Source of the DNA: Raphanus sativus | Lineage: Eukaryota; Streptophyta; Magnoliopsida; Brassicales; Brassicaceae | Direction of reading: 5' to 3' | Assembly: GCF_000801105.2 (NCBI RefSeq) | Contig: NC_079515.1 | Coordinates: 19,987,407-20,051,406, forward strand | DNA: 64,000 bases | In this document: positions 35,191 through 50,853 of the stretch, piece by piece | Position numbering within the stretch: position 1 is the first letter of the stretch | How the letters are laid out: each line of letters opens with the position of its first letter | The notes under the pieces: generated by a model | What the model was told of the DNA's origin: nothing | The model's input: the letters and a program-made list of their open reading frames with translations, nothing else | Database searches by the model: none | Program-made: the position numbers and the translations under genes

Positions 35191-36193
35191 TGCTATTTTA
35201 ATGCACTTTTGATACATAATTAAATTTTAATTTTTATTGAAAAGTAAGCCAAAGACAAATTGACACAATAGTAAAAGAGGTTCTAGAGAATATTTTAATT
35301 TTTTCGGCATATAATAGAAACACCTCCATCAATAGGATGAATAATGTGTGTATCAAACAATTATTAAACTAGGTAGTAACCCGCACCTTGCGCGGGATGA
35401 GATGGTTAGATCAGCAATTTTTCGAAAATATTAGAAAGCATATATATATAGTTTGGAATTTGGGTTTTGTGTGTTTTTTTTTTGTGCTTAGTCTCGGTGG
35501 TGCTGATTTTACGGCATAGACGTCAATGAGATATAAACATATGTAAATCATTTACTTTAGTGACATGTAAAAATTTACTGGAACATAAGAATAAACACAA
35601 AACATGTTACCTGGCAACTGCGAAAGCATGTAATCATTTATTTTATACACTTCATCATTTGTGGGAGTGAGAATGGCTCGATATCTATACAAATCCTTAA
35701 CTGTTGAGGTTTGAAAAGCTTGTCCATAAACCTCTTTTTCCATAGTCTCAATAGTTTATACATATCACCGGTGTGATTTATCTTACTCTGATTCATTTGC
35801 AAGAACTTGCGTATAAAGATATAATTATTATTATACAATTTGATTTTCATATGCATGATTTTTGTATAATAACATACCTTCCTCGTAGGTCATTGAGTTC
35901 AAACATGTAAGGATTCCACAGAACTTGGCTGTATTCGTTGAACCATGTAAGAAGAACTGATTTTGTGTATAATATCTAATCGAGTAAGATAAATATTATT
36001 AATATCTAATCAAATTATATGTACGTAAATATTTGTGTAATCACACTTATATATTTCTTTGCATAGGTTTTATGTATAAATATTATTAATATATAATCAA
36101 ATTATTATGTACGTAAATTTTTGTGTAATCAAACTTGTTCTATATTTCTTTCTTTGCATCTTACTCTTGAACTCATTTTGTTTATCTCTCTAT

Positions 36194-36350
<157 letters not shown>

Positions 36351-36399
36351 TTTATCGGTATTGATGAGTGTTTAAAAAATAAGATTAAGATTTAACATA

Positions 36400-37085
36400 T
36401 TTTTATTTTAAACATACGAATCGTATTAATGCCCGCACACGGGCATTAATATGATTCTTATGTTTTATGTATAAACATTATTAATATCTAATCAAATGTT
36501 TTGTGTATTATTAAAACTAAATTTGTTCTTCAGATGTTTTATGTATTATTCATATAAATATGTATTATTCAAATACGATTCATATGTTTTATGTATTACT
36601 AAAACTAAATTTGTTCTCCATTCAGTCTTTGTGGTTCAAAACTATAAGCCTTTTAGACATTACTTAATTCAATATACTTTGAGGTTTAAATTATTATCAT
36701 ATACTTTGAAATATGAAATAATAAATCATGCATGTGCGGGCATCAATATGATTTATATATTGCATGTATAGCTATTATTATTAGTACATAAGTGGATCGT
36801 AATTATATTTCACTCTCGTTGTATCTTTGTATCTTACTCATTTAGGTTTATCCACATATAAGTCTCTCTCTCTTTCATCATAAACCTTTTAGTTTTTTGA
36901 AAAAGATAAAAAGGTAATTACGATCATATCATGCGTGCGGGCATTCATATGATTCATATATTACCCGTCTAGCTATTAGTATAAATATAAGTAGATTTTA
37001 ATTCTTTCTCAATCTCTATGTATCATTATGTCTAATTCATATACTACATGTTACATTATTATTATAGGTGCATAAGTGGATCGTA
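36400..37085. repeat. Degenerate tandem copies with a GCCCGCAC / GTGCGGGC motif
   Basis: The perfect palindrome-like stretch ATTAATGCCC-GCACAC-GGGCATTAAT at 36426-36451 and the phrases TGTGCGGGCATCAATATGAT (36733) and CGTGCGGGCATTCATATGAT (36934) recur with a following TAGCTATTA and CATAAGTGGATCGTA (36785, 37070). They look like three diverged repeats ending at the (CT)n tract of the next array. Confidence 0.6.
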
Positions 37086-39625
<2,540 letters not shown>

Positions 39626-40589
39626 CTATAATTATTACTTTTTTTTTACTTTTCTATGTAACAATTATTGAAAAGTCAAAAAGTGTTTTAATTTATATTA
39701 TTGAGGTTACGATCTAAGCTGGTCACACTAAGCTTTTGTTACAATCTGCTTTATGCAAACTATAATTTTTATTTGTGTTTGTAATAAGGTAATTATAGTG
39801 TTTTAGTTTATGAAGTCGCAATATTATTGCTAATAAGAAAGGCAATACGAAAGTAAATGCAAAATTAGATTATGTTAAATAGATATCTTATAAGTTCGAA
39901 GTTTAGATATTTAACATTTTTTTAACTGATTTGAGACTTGGTAAGCAAGAAAAATATTTAGTAGGTAAATATGGTAAGCAAGAAAAAAAATTATAATTTT
40001 TTTACTGATTCAATTAAATGCAAAAAACTTAACATGCACAACGTCCTCGTATGTATTAAACAAAACATATGTGTTTTACAGAATCTGCTCGATATTATTA
40101 TCATGCAATGTGATCTAAGCCAATGAAGTAGTTAAACAAATGTGTTTTCTTGCACTGTACGTCTATTTAGCTTCTTTCTATAACCTTACTTGATAGAAAA
40201 GAGAAGAGAACCTTTTTATTAGTTGAAGCTGTTGTTTCGGTTATTAAACTTCCGCGAAGAAGACACACATAGTTCTTTTTTTTTGCTTCAAAGAATTCAT
40301 ACAACATATAACTTACATACATGAAACATCAGTGTGCACAAATAACCAAACTATAGCATACAAAAAAATACATGACAGTCTATCAAACTTGACTATAATG
40401 TTACTGGTTCGTTCAATCCAATTTTGGCTATGCAGAGAAGCAAATGACTCTGAATATTACTTACATAAAAACTATGGTTATACCATAGCAGCAAATGTTT
40501 GATCACAATGCAAGACTTCCTTTGAATGCAAGACTTTCTTTGAATAGCAGCAAATCACCATAGAAGCAATTGTTTCACCCACTTGCCTT

Positions 40590-40720
40590 GTCAAAATACA
40601 CGACTTCTTTTGAATGTTTGATCACAACTTGATTACTAACGTAATGCTTGCGAGAAACAGGGATATAAACATCAGCTCCACGAGCAGCTCGGTTCTACAA
40701 AAACATGAAAATTGTAGATA
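40590..40720 (-). pseudogene. Possible captured exon, unrecognised (copy 1; repeated at about 42884-43014)
   Basis: After a good acceptor (TTTTCATGTTTTGTAG) the minus strand reads NRAARGADVYIPVSRKHYVS, then NQVVIKHSKEVVYFDK, followed by GCAAGT, which could be a GC-type donor. The text looks protein-like and is kept in both duplicate copies, but I cannot name the family. Helitrons often carry host exons, so a captured fragment is a reasonable reading. Confidence 0.4.
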
Positions 40721-41397
40721 ACTATGGTCGACCTATAAAACAACAAAAAATCAGTGTAGAGACTATTAAAAACATAAAGTTTATTCTTCGTAACCGTATC
40801 AAATCTTTTCCTTCTCTCTCTCAATCTTCCATAGTTAATCGGGACTGATGTTTGCTCGTCCCTTAGCTCTCCCTTAGCTCTCCGTGTTTGCTCGTCCCTT
40901 AGCTCTCCCTGTTTGCAAACGGCAAACTCATCCGATTTGGCCTTCGCAACTGAAGTTCAAGCCAGTTGGATGTTTTCCCTAACTTTTGTCCTCCTCGTCT
41001 ACGCTAAGGGCTGCCTCATCGATCTCGGGGTCAAGAACCCGCGACAGAAGACGGCAAGACTCGAAGGGAGAGAACGATGACGTGATGCTTCAAAGTGTTT
41101 CTGCTTCGTGATGGTGAGTTTCGTACGCTCTTTATCCACATGCTGAGATGGGGATTCAAACCATAAATTGTAAATCTAGTTGTTTCTACACGTTTAACGT
41201 CAACGCAGCACAAAACGAATGTACAAAGAAACAGTTCGCGCATGAATGAAAAAAAAAACTGGTTATGTTTTTTGTAATAGAAGCAAATAAGAAAACAAAG
41301 CAAAGAATTAAATGCTCCGTTTTTCTTAAACTCGCTCACAGAGTGACACGTGGATCCGAGCTTTCTCATGCATTCTCACCAAAATCGTTTAATGTAT

Positions 41398-43686
41398 AAA
41401 TCCTACACATTAAACTGTAAACCCTTGGGTATACCCTAAACACTAAATCTCTCTCTCTCTCTCTCTTTTGGTATCCCCTTCATCCTAAACCTTTTTATTT
41501 TGAAAAATATAAAAATGTAAACATTTTTTTAATTCATTGATTATCTTTTAACTACCACAATTTTGATTTATATGGGAATGTTTTCTTGTTTAATATTTTA
41601 TCATGAATTATTCTTGGGTGAATTACCAACTAATCATAGTTTGCTAATTAATGTACAATTTTTTAAAAATATAATAAATAAAATAATAATAATTTGTGAA
41701 GTTTTTAAAATAAATGAAAAATATTAGTAGCTGCCAAAAGATGAAATTTTTTTAACAATTTTTAAACCGTCAGAAAAAATTAAATCATAAACACTAAATA
41801 CTATACCCTAAACCCTTGGACAAAGCTTAAATCCTTGGGTAAAAATCCAGACACTAAACCCTAAATTCTTGGATATCCCCTAAACCCTTGGGTAAATCCT
41901 AAACACTAAACTGTAATGACTATAATTATTACTTTTTTTTTACTTTTCTATGTAACAATTATGAAAAGTCAAAAAGTGTTTTAATTTATATTATTGAGGT
42001 TACAATCTAAGCTGGTCACACTAAGCTTTTGTTACAATCTGCTTTATGCAAACTATAATTTTTATTTGTGTTTGTAATAATGTAATTATAGTGTTTTAGT
42101 TTATGAAGTCGCAATATTATTGCTAATAAGAAAGGCAATACGAAAGTAAATGCAAAATTAGATTATGTTAAATAGATATCTTATAAGTTCGCAGTTTAGA
42201 TATTTAACATTTTTTTTACTGATTTGAGACTTGGTAAGCAAGAAAAATATTTAGTAGGTAAATATGGTAAGCAAGAAAAAAATTTATAATTTTTTTACTG
42301 ATTCAATTAAATGCAAAAAACTTAACATGCACAACGTCCTCGTTTGTATTAAACAAAACATATGTGTTTTACAGAATCTGCTCGATATTATTATCATGCA
42401 ATGTGATCTAAGCCAATGAAGTAGTTAAACAAATGTGTTTTCTTGCATTGTACGTCTATTTAGCTTCTTTCTATAACCTTACTTGACAGAAAAGAGAAGA
42501 GAACCTTTTTATTAGTTGAAGCTGTTGTTTCGGTTATTAAACTTCCGCGAAGAAGACACACATAGTTCTTTTTTTTTTGCTTCAAAGAATTCATACAACA
42601 TATAACTTACATACATGAAACATCAGTGTGCACAAATAACCAAACTATAGCATACAAAAAAATACATGACAGTCTATCAAACTTGACTATAATGTTACCG
42701 GTTCGTTCAATCCAATTTTGGCTATGCAGAGAAGCAAATGACTCTGAATATTACTTACATAAAAACTATGGTTATACCATAGCAGCAAATGTTTGATCAC
42801 AATGCAAGACTTCCTTTGAATGCAAGACTTTCTTTGAATAGCAGCAAATCACCATAGAAGCAATTGTTTCACCCACTTGCCTTGTCAAAATACACGACTT
42901 CTTTTGAATGTTTGATCACAACTTGATTACTAACGTAATGCTTGCGAGAAACAGGGATATAAACATCAGCTCCACGAGCAGCTCGGTTCTACAAAAACAT
43001 GAAAATTGTAGATAACTATGGTCGACCTATAAAACAACAAAAAATCAGTGTAGAGACTATTAAAAACATAAAGTTTATTCTTCGTAACCGTATCAAATCT
43101 TTTCCTTCTCTCTCTCAATCTTCCATAGTTAATCGGGACTGATGTTTGCTCGTCCCTTAGCTCTCCCTTAGCTCTCCGTGTTTGCTCGTCCCTTAGCTCT
43201 CCCTGTTTGCAAACGGCAAACTCATCCGATTTGGCCTTCGCAACTGAAGTTCAAGCCAGTTGGATGTTTTCCCTAACTTTTGTCCTCCTCGTCTACGCTA
43301 AGGGCTGCCTCATCGATCTCGGGGTCAAGAACCCGCGACAGAAGACGGCAAGACTCGAAGGGAGAGAACGATGACGTGATGCTTCAAAGTGTTTCTGCTT
43401 CGTGATGGTGAGTTTCGTACGCTCTTTATCCACATGTAGAGATGGGGATTCAAACCATAAGTTGTAAATGTAGTTGTTTCTACACGTTTAACGTCAACGC
43501 AGCACAAAACGAATGTACAAAGAAACAGTTCGCGCATGAATGAAAAAAAAAAACTGGTTATGTTTTTTGTAATAGAAGCAAATAAGGAAACAAAGCAAAA
43601 AATTAAATGCTCCGTTTTTCTTAAACTCGTTCACAGAGTGTCACGTGGATCCGAGCCTTCTCATGCATTCTCACCAAAATCGTTTA
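41398..43686. repeat. 2.3-kb direct tandem duplication, copy 2
   Basis: Second copy of 39112-41393, beginning four bases after copy 1 ends and stopping about 40 bp inside the Helitron 5' terminus. The junction between the copies reads ATCGTTTAATGTATAAATCC. Confidence 0.95.
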
Positions 43687-43727
43687 AGGAAAGTCTTAAA
43701 AATGCTTCTCCTTTAATATATAGGGGA

Positions 43728-44449
43728 TTAGAAAAAAAGAGGAAAGTGAAAAAGTGATACAATTTTGGCGCAGAGAGTTAATTGTAACTCTTGTGCATTC
43801 TTTTCAGAGTATTTGCATTGCATATACATGGAAAAAAGTATAATTAGGTATATGGTATGTGTACTGTTTATTTTTCAAATATACCCGACATATCCCTATA
43901 TCTACATATGCTGCCTACTCTAATTAGCTAACATAAATAATAATTATTTTTCTTTTCTCAGATATCAAGATATGTATTAATCCAACAGGTGTCCTTGTAA
44001 AAGATTATTTTCGTCTTTGTTGTCAAGAGGTCCAATTAAACAAAAAAATCACTTCCCTTTTTCCCAGATTTTTTTCTCTTGCAATCATTATTTTTCTTAC
44101 TCTTTGATTTTACCAGAGTATCATTCTTCATATTCTCTCTTTTTTCTCAGATAGTGTTCGCTTTTTAGAGACAGTAACTTATATGCGCCGAGCTTTTTCT
44201 CTACTAAACTTTGTCATCTTCGTGTTTGGGTGGAGACCTTCCAGCGCCGGTGACGGTTTGTGCGGTAATCTCTAACTCACCCATTTAATTTGGAATATGA
44301 GCAACATGATAGAACAGGTGCGGCTTAGTATTTTTGGTGGTGTTTCTCTCGATCTCCGTGTATCTGTGGGAATTCTGGTGTGGCCGTTCTCTATGAGAGC
44401 TCCGGCGCTCTAGTGATTTGTCGATTAGATTACGACGTTGGTTGTCACT
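43728..44449. other. Non-coding sequence between the Helitron 5' end and the LRR gene fragment
   Basis: AT-rich and pyrimidine-rich, without a supported feature. The stretch near 44080-44300 could be intron or flank carried with the LRR fragment. Confidence 0.35.
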
Positions 44450-44726
44450 GTAAGAAGATGACGAGATTAATGGCGATGAGTGAACCCGATTCGGGTTGCA
44501 GGATACCGAGCCAGTTCTCGGGACAAGTGGAGGGGTTGGTGAGGCTGCTCGTAGCGGAGCATGAGATGCGTTGGTTGGAGGCCTCGTCGCGGATACCTTT
44601 GCGGAACTCGAGTAGAGATCGGAGCTCATGCTCCGTTACGGTGTTGACGCCAGGAGGAAGAAGAAGATGAAAGAGAAAAGGAGAGTATGAAGGAGAGTGT
44701 GAAGGAGAGTGTGAAAAAGACAACAA
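44450..44726 (-). pseudogene. Fragment of an LRR receptor-like kinase gene (AT5G10020-like N-terminus)
   Basis: The minus strand encodes ELRSLLEFRKGIRDEASNQR followed by ISCSATSSLTNPSTCPENW and ESGSLIAINL. This is the LRRNT_2 cap that starts plant LRR receptor kinases, and from memory it closely resembles AT5G10020. The usual Cys-containing GISC motif is lost by a small deletion (GILQPESG), Trp is replaced in ISCSAT, and the frame stops shortly after INLVIFLQ, with no LRRs or kinase following. The likely upstream Met is at 44726. It is an isolated, out-of-place piece lying between two Helitron ends, so capture or a duplication fragment is likely. Confidence 0.7.
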
Positions 44727-45125
44727 AGTAACTTCGGTTCTTTCATTTGTCCATATAACTAATTAATTTTTTTTTATGTGTAGAAATCTAATTATCTTTA
44801 TGTTTTTGTATTTTCACCCAAATAGCTCTTCTTTTTATACAAGTGGCAATTACTTACTAAAAATATACTAAACAACAATAGAAAGAGGGACGAGAACATT
44901 TGTGTTATTCATAACCAATAAGGTTTGCTCTTACAAGATTAATTCTCACTTTTTTCACTTTTTCTTTAAACACTCTTAAGAGATCTTTCACCTTTTCTTT
45001 AGCTTTTCAAAAAAAAAAGAAAATTCTTATGAAATACTATTTATCATTTCTTACAAATTTCATATAGAACAAATTAAAAACCGTTGATCGTATTTTCTGT
45101 CCAACATGCTTTTTCAGAATAAAAA

Positions 45126-48100
45126 TCTATACTATAATAAAAGGAGAATATCCTCCACTCTAAAGCTATCCACGTCACTTAATTAAATCAACCAATAGTG
45201 AAGCTTTATTTTGCCATGTCATGTCAGACTGTCTTAGAAGTTAAAATCGGGCCACACTTACTTGGGCTGATTAAAAATCGAAGTAGCCCATTTAAACCTT
45301 TTCTCTTTCTCAGCACGATGTTCGTAGCAAGACAGGGTTCTCCAACTTTTCCACTCCATCATCACCGTTTTCAATTTCTAAACTCCGTTACTGTGAAGTC
45401 ATCAAGCTCCAATCTTAATCATTCAATTAATTATGTTCTTTACTTCTCTCTTCATGAGAGCTGGGATATGCAGTGATTAGTTCAGTAGTCGTACCGGGTC
45501 AAAACTCTCCAAATTCCCCTTTCTCACACTATAAGTAACCGTTGATGTTATTCACCTGCTCCTCCGCACACTGATTGATGGAACCTACCACCTCTGTGTC
45601 TCCCAATCCGAGTAGAACCTCACAGATAATAGTTCTGATGGGCTTTGACTTGGTCTTGCGATGTTGTTGATACATGAGCAGGTATAAGAACTACCTAATA
45701 TGATCATTTTCAATCGTTGTATCTTCCGCCTATTGTACTTACCAATTTATGTTATTTTAGGGTTTGTTAGATTCCAAATTGTTTTTAGGTTACAGAATTG
45801 AATCTTAAGAGTTTCTGATTGCATTTCTCTTATGGAATACCAATCAGTTACTGTTACCATTTCAGAAGGTTTAGAGCAGCTTCAACTTCCCCGTGAGCAC
45901 CGCTGATTCTCCACACGTAGGTATTATCTTATGTTCTTCTTGCTAAAATTTTGAGATTTAAGCTGTTTACTCATGTCTAGCTGCTACCTAATATTTACTT
46001 TCTGTTTCAAACCTAAAATGCTGTTGTTGTTCTTTCTATCAGGAGGTGAACAATTCCCACTCAAGCATGTGATATAGGCATATAGCAGCAGCTGCAAATG
46101 TAGCTCTTAAAAGAATCAGAGACGGAACGCCTGGCAACCGTTGCATCTTATTTTAATCTTTATTTGCGGTAGGTTTTCAATAATTATCTGCTGATATTCG
46201 TGATTGTTAAGCTTTTAGTTCTCTCTCCCTCTTGGTTTATTGCTAATGTCTGGAAGAATCTCATGAGATGAAGAAGATAACGTTTGGGGATCAGAAAGTG
46301 ATCTTTACACAGGAAGAAAGAAAGAGTAAATGTTTCTGGAAATTTTCAATACCATATATACACATAAAGATGTATATTCAAATATCCAAGTTAGGAACCT
46401 TTTAAAAATTATTTGATTAACAAATTAGCTAAGATACATACAGAACTTAGGAAGACAATGTGTGAGACCTGCCCGCCGTTGAAAATATTTAATCTTACGC
46501 CATATATTTGAAAATAATTACCGTGAATTTGTTCCAACGAGAAAACAAACGGATTACATTTTTTACATAATTTGTATGTTCTTTTTGTGACATGTTACGA
46601 TGAATAACTGGGCTAACAACAACAGACGTTGTTAAACACAAGCATTAGTAGTAATTACAATGATTGAAACACATCTGATTGGAAACAGTTGCGATGAGAA
46701 GCGTATAAAAGGGAGACTCAATCACATCATGGAGAGCTATTTAAAGACTTATACCAAGCGCACCAACATTGTAACCACTACTTCAAATTATATTCATTCA
46801 GCCACAAACCAACATAAAAGTAAAGACTAATCTCTTTGGGACGAGGCTGGAATTCTTAATTTAGAGAGTCATTATTGGTTTATATTATTTAAATATAAAG
46901 TTACAGTGATGGTTTGTTGAAGGAATTGTTCTTAAAAATGGTTTGTTCTGTTATATATTTTATTTATAATGTTTTTTCATGAACTGGTTAGGAGAATAAT
47001 ATTATCTTTATTCTTGGATCAATTTCTTATTCAAATTTATTTCTATTATGAAACTGTTCAACTTAATTGGTACTACAACTCAATAATTTTAAATTTAAAA
47101 CAAATTTTAAATCGACTGGAAATTTACTATTGTTTTTTACAAAACCTCAATAAATAAGATAAAATTTGTTTTAAATCATAACAAGGTTTAGTTAAGTTTT
47201 GCTCATCTTACTTATCATTTTATATATATTTCCAGTAATAACAAACAACAAATTGTGAGTTCAATTATTAAAAGAAAAATTTGGACACTATGCAATTAAT
47301 AAATACAAACCAAATTTTTACCGATTTAACAATTTAAAATCAATTGGTATAAACAAAAATAATTATATTCAAATACAAGTGTAAATTTTTCAATTTAGCT
47401 AAAACTTATACGAATATCCCGGGAGTAGCCCGAGAAAAACCCTAATATTTTATAAAATAAAAATCCAAAAATTGAATATAAAAATCGTAGAACCTACAAT
47501 TTTGAACATTGCTACCGTGGCATAGATGATACAAATATACTAAAGATTCATAATGGTCTTTAGTTACAATGTTCATAATCTGGTTAGACAACCAAGTTCA
47601 AAATATTTATCGAAATAGCCATATGATACAAATATAGTAAAAAGTACGTGGTGTTTGAGGCTTTAACTCATTAGTAGATTCTGGTTTCTAATGAGAGGTA
47701 GAGACTTATTTAGTTATTTTTTGGGTTTAAGCAAAAGGGCTAAAAATTTCGTGGAGTTATTTTTATTGTATGTTTCAAGCCAAAACAAATATTCCTAGAT
47801 TATTCAAGAGATAAAGATTCAGTGTACGGATTATTTGGATGATCATTGTTTTAGTCACATCTATTATCGTATGTATAAGTTTCATTTATGATTTTCTGTC
47901 TTATCATATGTGTTTGTGTATAAAGTAAGAAAAAATTGTTTTTACCTTTTATACATTAACTAAATTTCATTGATGTAATTTTAATTTAACTTAATATTAT
48001 TAACTATTATCAAAGTTAATAGAAGTGTTAAAAACAATGATGTATTACATTTTCAATATAAAACAAATAAAACAATGTTTTATTTCTACTTATATGAATA

Positions 48101-48722
48101 GTATGTATATAAATTAATGATTTATGAAAATGAAACTATATGTTTAAAAATCATAAATTTAGTAAAACCAAATTTCAAAGTTTAAATCGGCAAAAAACGG
48201 AAAATGACCGAAAATTAAAAATATATTGGAGAGAGGGTTCGTACCATGGTCCAGGCGCCTGCACGAAAGATATTCCTATGTCGAATGAGACATCAGGAAA
48301 AAAAATTTAGGGGTTTGAGAATATCTTCGGCCAAAATATATAAACATCTAATTATGTAAATAAGTGTGTTCCATTTACAGATGACTGAGGCTTTGGGGGA
48401 ACAAAATATTTAAATAATCATTTTATAAAAAAATTGAGTAAAGCACGTTTCTTCAGAATATTCTGGATAGTGCAGTTTCTTAAAAATCACATCTATTCGC
48501 TATGTTATGGATTACCAAATTAAAACTATTTTTTAATCTCGGGTAGGTTCAATTTATAATTAGTTTGTTTTTACCGGATTGAACACCCCTAAATAATTTA
48601 CCGACTTTCTCATTGCTTTGAGAAATACAACACTTTCATTCCAAACACAAACATTAAAACATATGATCGGAAAATAAACTATCAACACACTTTTCCGCGC
48701 GTAGCGCGGAGAAAGAATCTAG
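45126..48722 (+). mobile_element. Helitron (3.6 kb) ending 29 bp after the CYP86A4 stop codon
   Basis: It starts TCTATACTATAATAAAAGGA directly after an A and ends with the stem CCGCGCGTAGCGCGG, then AGAAAGAAT and CTAG, followed by T. These are classical Helitron termini with A/T insertion and no TSD. The interior has no recognisable Rep/helicase; a 92-codon frame at 45198-45476 matches nothing known. The 3' end lies between the end of the CYP86A4 reading frame and its expected polyadenylation region. Pairing of the two ends is inferred from orientation and matching type. Confidence 0.7.
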
Positions 48723-48751
48723 TGTATTTAAGATCAGAAAAGTTATCGGCT

Positions 48752-50742
48752 TTAAGCCATCGTAACTTCCATTGCTTCCATCAGCAAACAAACGGCGACG
48801 CCGTCACATTTGCCGTTGACAACACCGTCACTCTTCGCCACCACTAGACTCTTTACGATCCCCTCGAGATCCCTCTTATGCAGATTAACCATAAGCCCGT
48901 TCTTCATAAAAAGCGTCAACGACATCTTCTGCTCCACTTTGTGTCCCGGAACCACCGTGATCCGGTGACGCAGAAGCACCGCCGCCGCGATGGACTTCAT
49001 CTGAAGATACGCCAGATCCTTTCCCAAGCAGATCCTCGGTCCTGCGTTGAACGCCACGAATCGATACTGATCGTGGTTGATGAATTTGCCGTCGACCGGA
49101 GAGATCCATCTCTCCGGGATAAACTCCAGACAATCTTCTCCCCAAGTCGACTTCATCCTCCCCGCCGCATAAATCGAATAACTCACCGAAGATCCCGCCG
49201 GAACAAAAGTCCCGTCAGGTAAAACGTCGTCGTTCTCGGCGTGCTTCGAGTCTTCCGGCACCGACGGGTAGAGCCTGAGCGTCTCGGAGAGCGCCGCCTT
49301 CAGGTAAACAAGTCGGTCGATCTCGTCGAAACCTAACGGCTCATCCGTCCACGACGCGGTGTTGTTCTCGGTGCCACGTGTCTCGATCAGAACGGAGCAG
49401 ATCTCGCGGACGATTTTATCCTCGACGGTTGGGTGCATCGTGACGAGCCAGAAGAATCAGCTGAGCGCGACTGATGACGTGTCACGTCCAGCTAGGATGA
49501 AGTTAAGCACCACGTGCTGGAGGAAAGTGTCGCTGTATGCTAATTCTTTCTTCTTCATCATGAAACGCGAGAGGAGATCGTCGTGTCCACTTTCTTGCTG
49601 CTGACTCATCAGTTCCTGCTTACGTGTATTTATGACCTCGGCTAAATATCCATCCATTTCTTCCAAGCTTCGGCTCAAACTGACTTCTAGGCCCAGTCCT
49701 AGCCATTTCTTCAGCTTCCACAGAATCTCCGGCAAGATAAACCTTTGAAGCGATGCTTCGGTGGCTCGGTCGAAAGCCGTCGCAAAACTGTTCTCGGGAA
49801 GCCCCGGCGCGCAGGTTTTTGTGTCCTTACCGAACGCCAATCCGCAAATGTTATCGAATGTGAGCCGGAGTATCAAGTCCTGCAGATCAACCGGCTCGGC
49901 TTTGGCTTGGGCCGATTCAAGTATTGGACAGAACCGGAGCTTAATTCCTCGGTTTACCCACCTACCCATGGCTTGCCGCAACGTTCTGCATGATAAATTT
50001 ACATTACCAAACTGAGTATTATTACATTAGTTAACCAAAGATAACTAATTGATGATATTGTATGTTTAAACCGTGAAACTAACCCTGAGAGACGGGTTCA
50101 ATTATTTATATTAATGCAAAACCAGATTAAAAAGATGAGGTTGTTAACTTGTTTTTCCTGGTAGTGAACCGTAGAAAGATATCACAAGAATTGACTATAT
50201 ATAAAGATAGTATTGTGCAATTTACTCGAGGGTATGATATTTGCTCAATATAAATGCACGATGGCTTTGAGAAAATCAGTATTAAACCGATCGGTTAATT
50301 TGGTATATTAATTAAGCTACCTTGTTGTGAATTCGAGAGCAGCCGTTTTGCGTTGGAATAGCCAAGTGTCACCGTCGGAGTTGAAAATACCTTGACCGAG
50401 AAGGTCGTGGAAGACGGATTGCCACGTTGGACCTTTAGGGTAGTTATCGAACCGGGTCTTGAGCATGTGTTCAAGATTCCTCGGGTCACACGTGACAGTC
50501 ACGAGACCTTGCTTCCTTGCCAAGAAAGGCACTGCACAGATACAAGTTTGGTAAGTACCTCCGCACGCACGGAGGTTCTCGGTGATCCACTCATGCATCC
50601 TGTCACGCTGCTCTATCAGACCAGGGAGACTGCCCAATACAGGCCACACACGTGGACCCTTTAGCCACCGTGATATCCTCTTGAACCATAGCCAATACGC
50701 TGCAATGATCGCTACAAGAAGCATCACATTGGATATTTCCAT
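48752..50742 (-). pseudogene. CYP86A4: Cytochrome P450 CYP86A4 (fatty acid omega-hydroxylase) with an in-frame TGA
   Basis: Two exons, 50321-50742 and 48752-49985, form a 552-codon frame that matches CYP86A proteins end to end. The only defect is codon 317 (49457-49459), TGA where the family has Trp just after the I-helix motif AGRDTSS (residues 306-312). Downstream hallmarks are intact: ETLR at 375-378, PERW, and the haem loop [10 protein letters not shown] with Cys460. Translation would stop at 316 residues, before the ExxR and haem ligand, so no active enzyme could form without readthrough. CYP86A4 omega-hydroxylates fatty acids for cutin in the ER membrane; the N-terminus ([15 protein letters not shown]) is the anchor. 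One G-to-A change explains the stop, so it is either very recent or a sequencing error. Confidence 0.88.
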
Positions 50743-50846
50743 ATAGCTCTTTGATTAATATTTCCTCGGGGGAAATATGAATGTGGTGATTGAGAAGAGG
50801 AGTGAAAAGATGAAGTTGGATGGGAATGAATGAACTTTCCAGGACA

Positions 50847-50853
50847 ATTTATA
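50847..50853 (-). promoter_or_regulatory. TATA box of CYP86A4
   Basis: On the minus strand CCTCCCTATAAATTGTCC places TATAAAT about 105 bp upstream of the ATG, a standard plant spacing. Motif and position only. Confidence 0.55.

Noticed and set aside
41031..41369. Minus-strand frame repeated at 43325-43537
   Set aside because: It is repeated because the DNA is duplicated; the protein text matches nothing I know and differs at its start between copies.
48878..49222. 114-codon plus-strand frame opposite CYP86A4
   Set aside because: Antisense shadow of the P450 exon without its own motifs.
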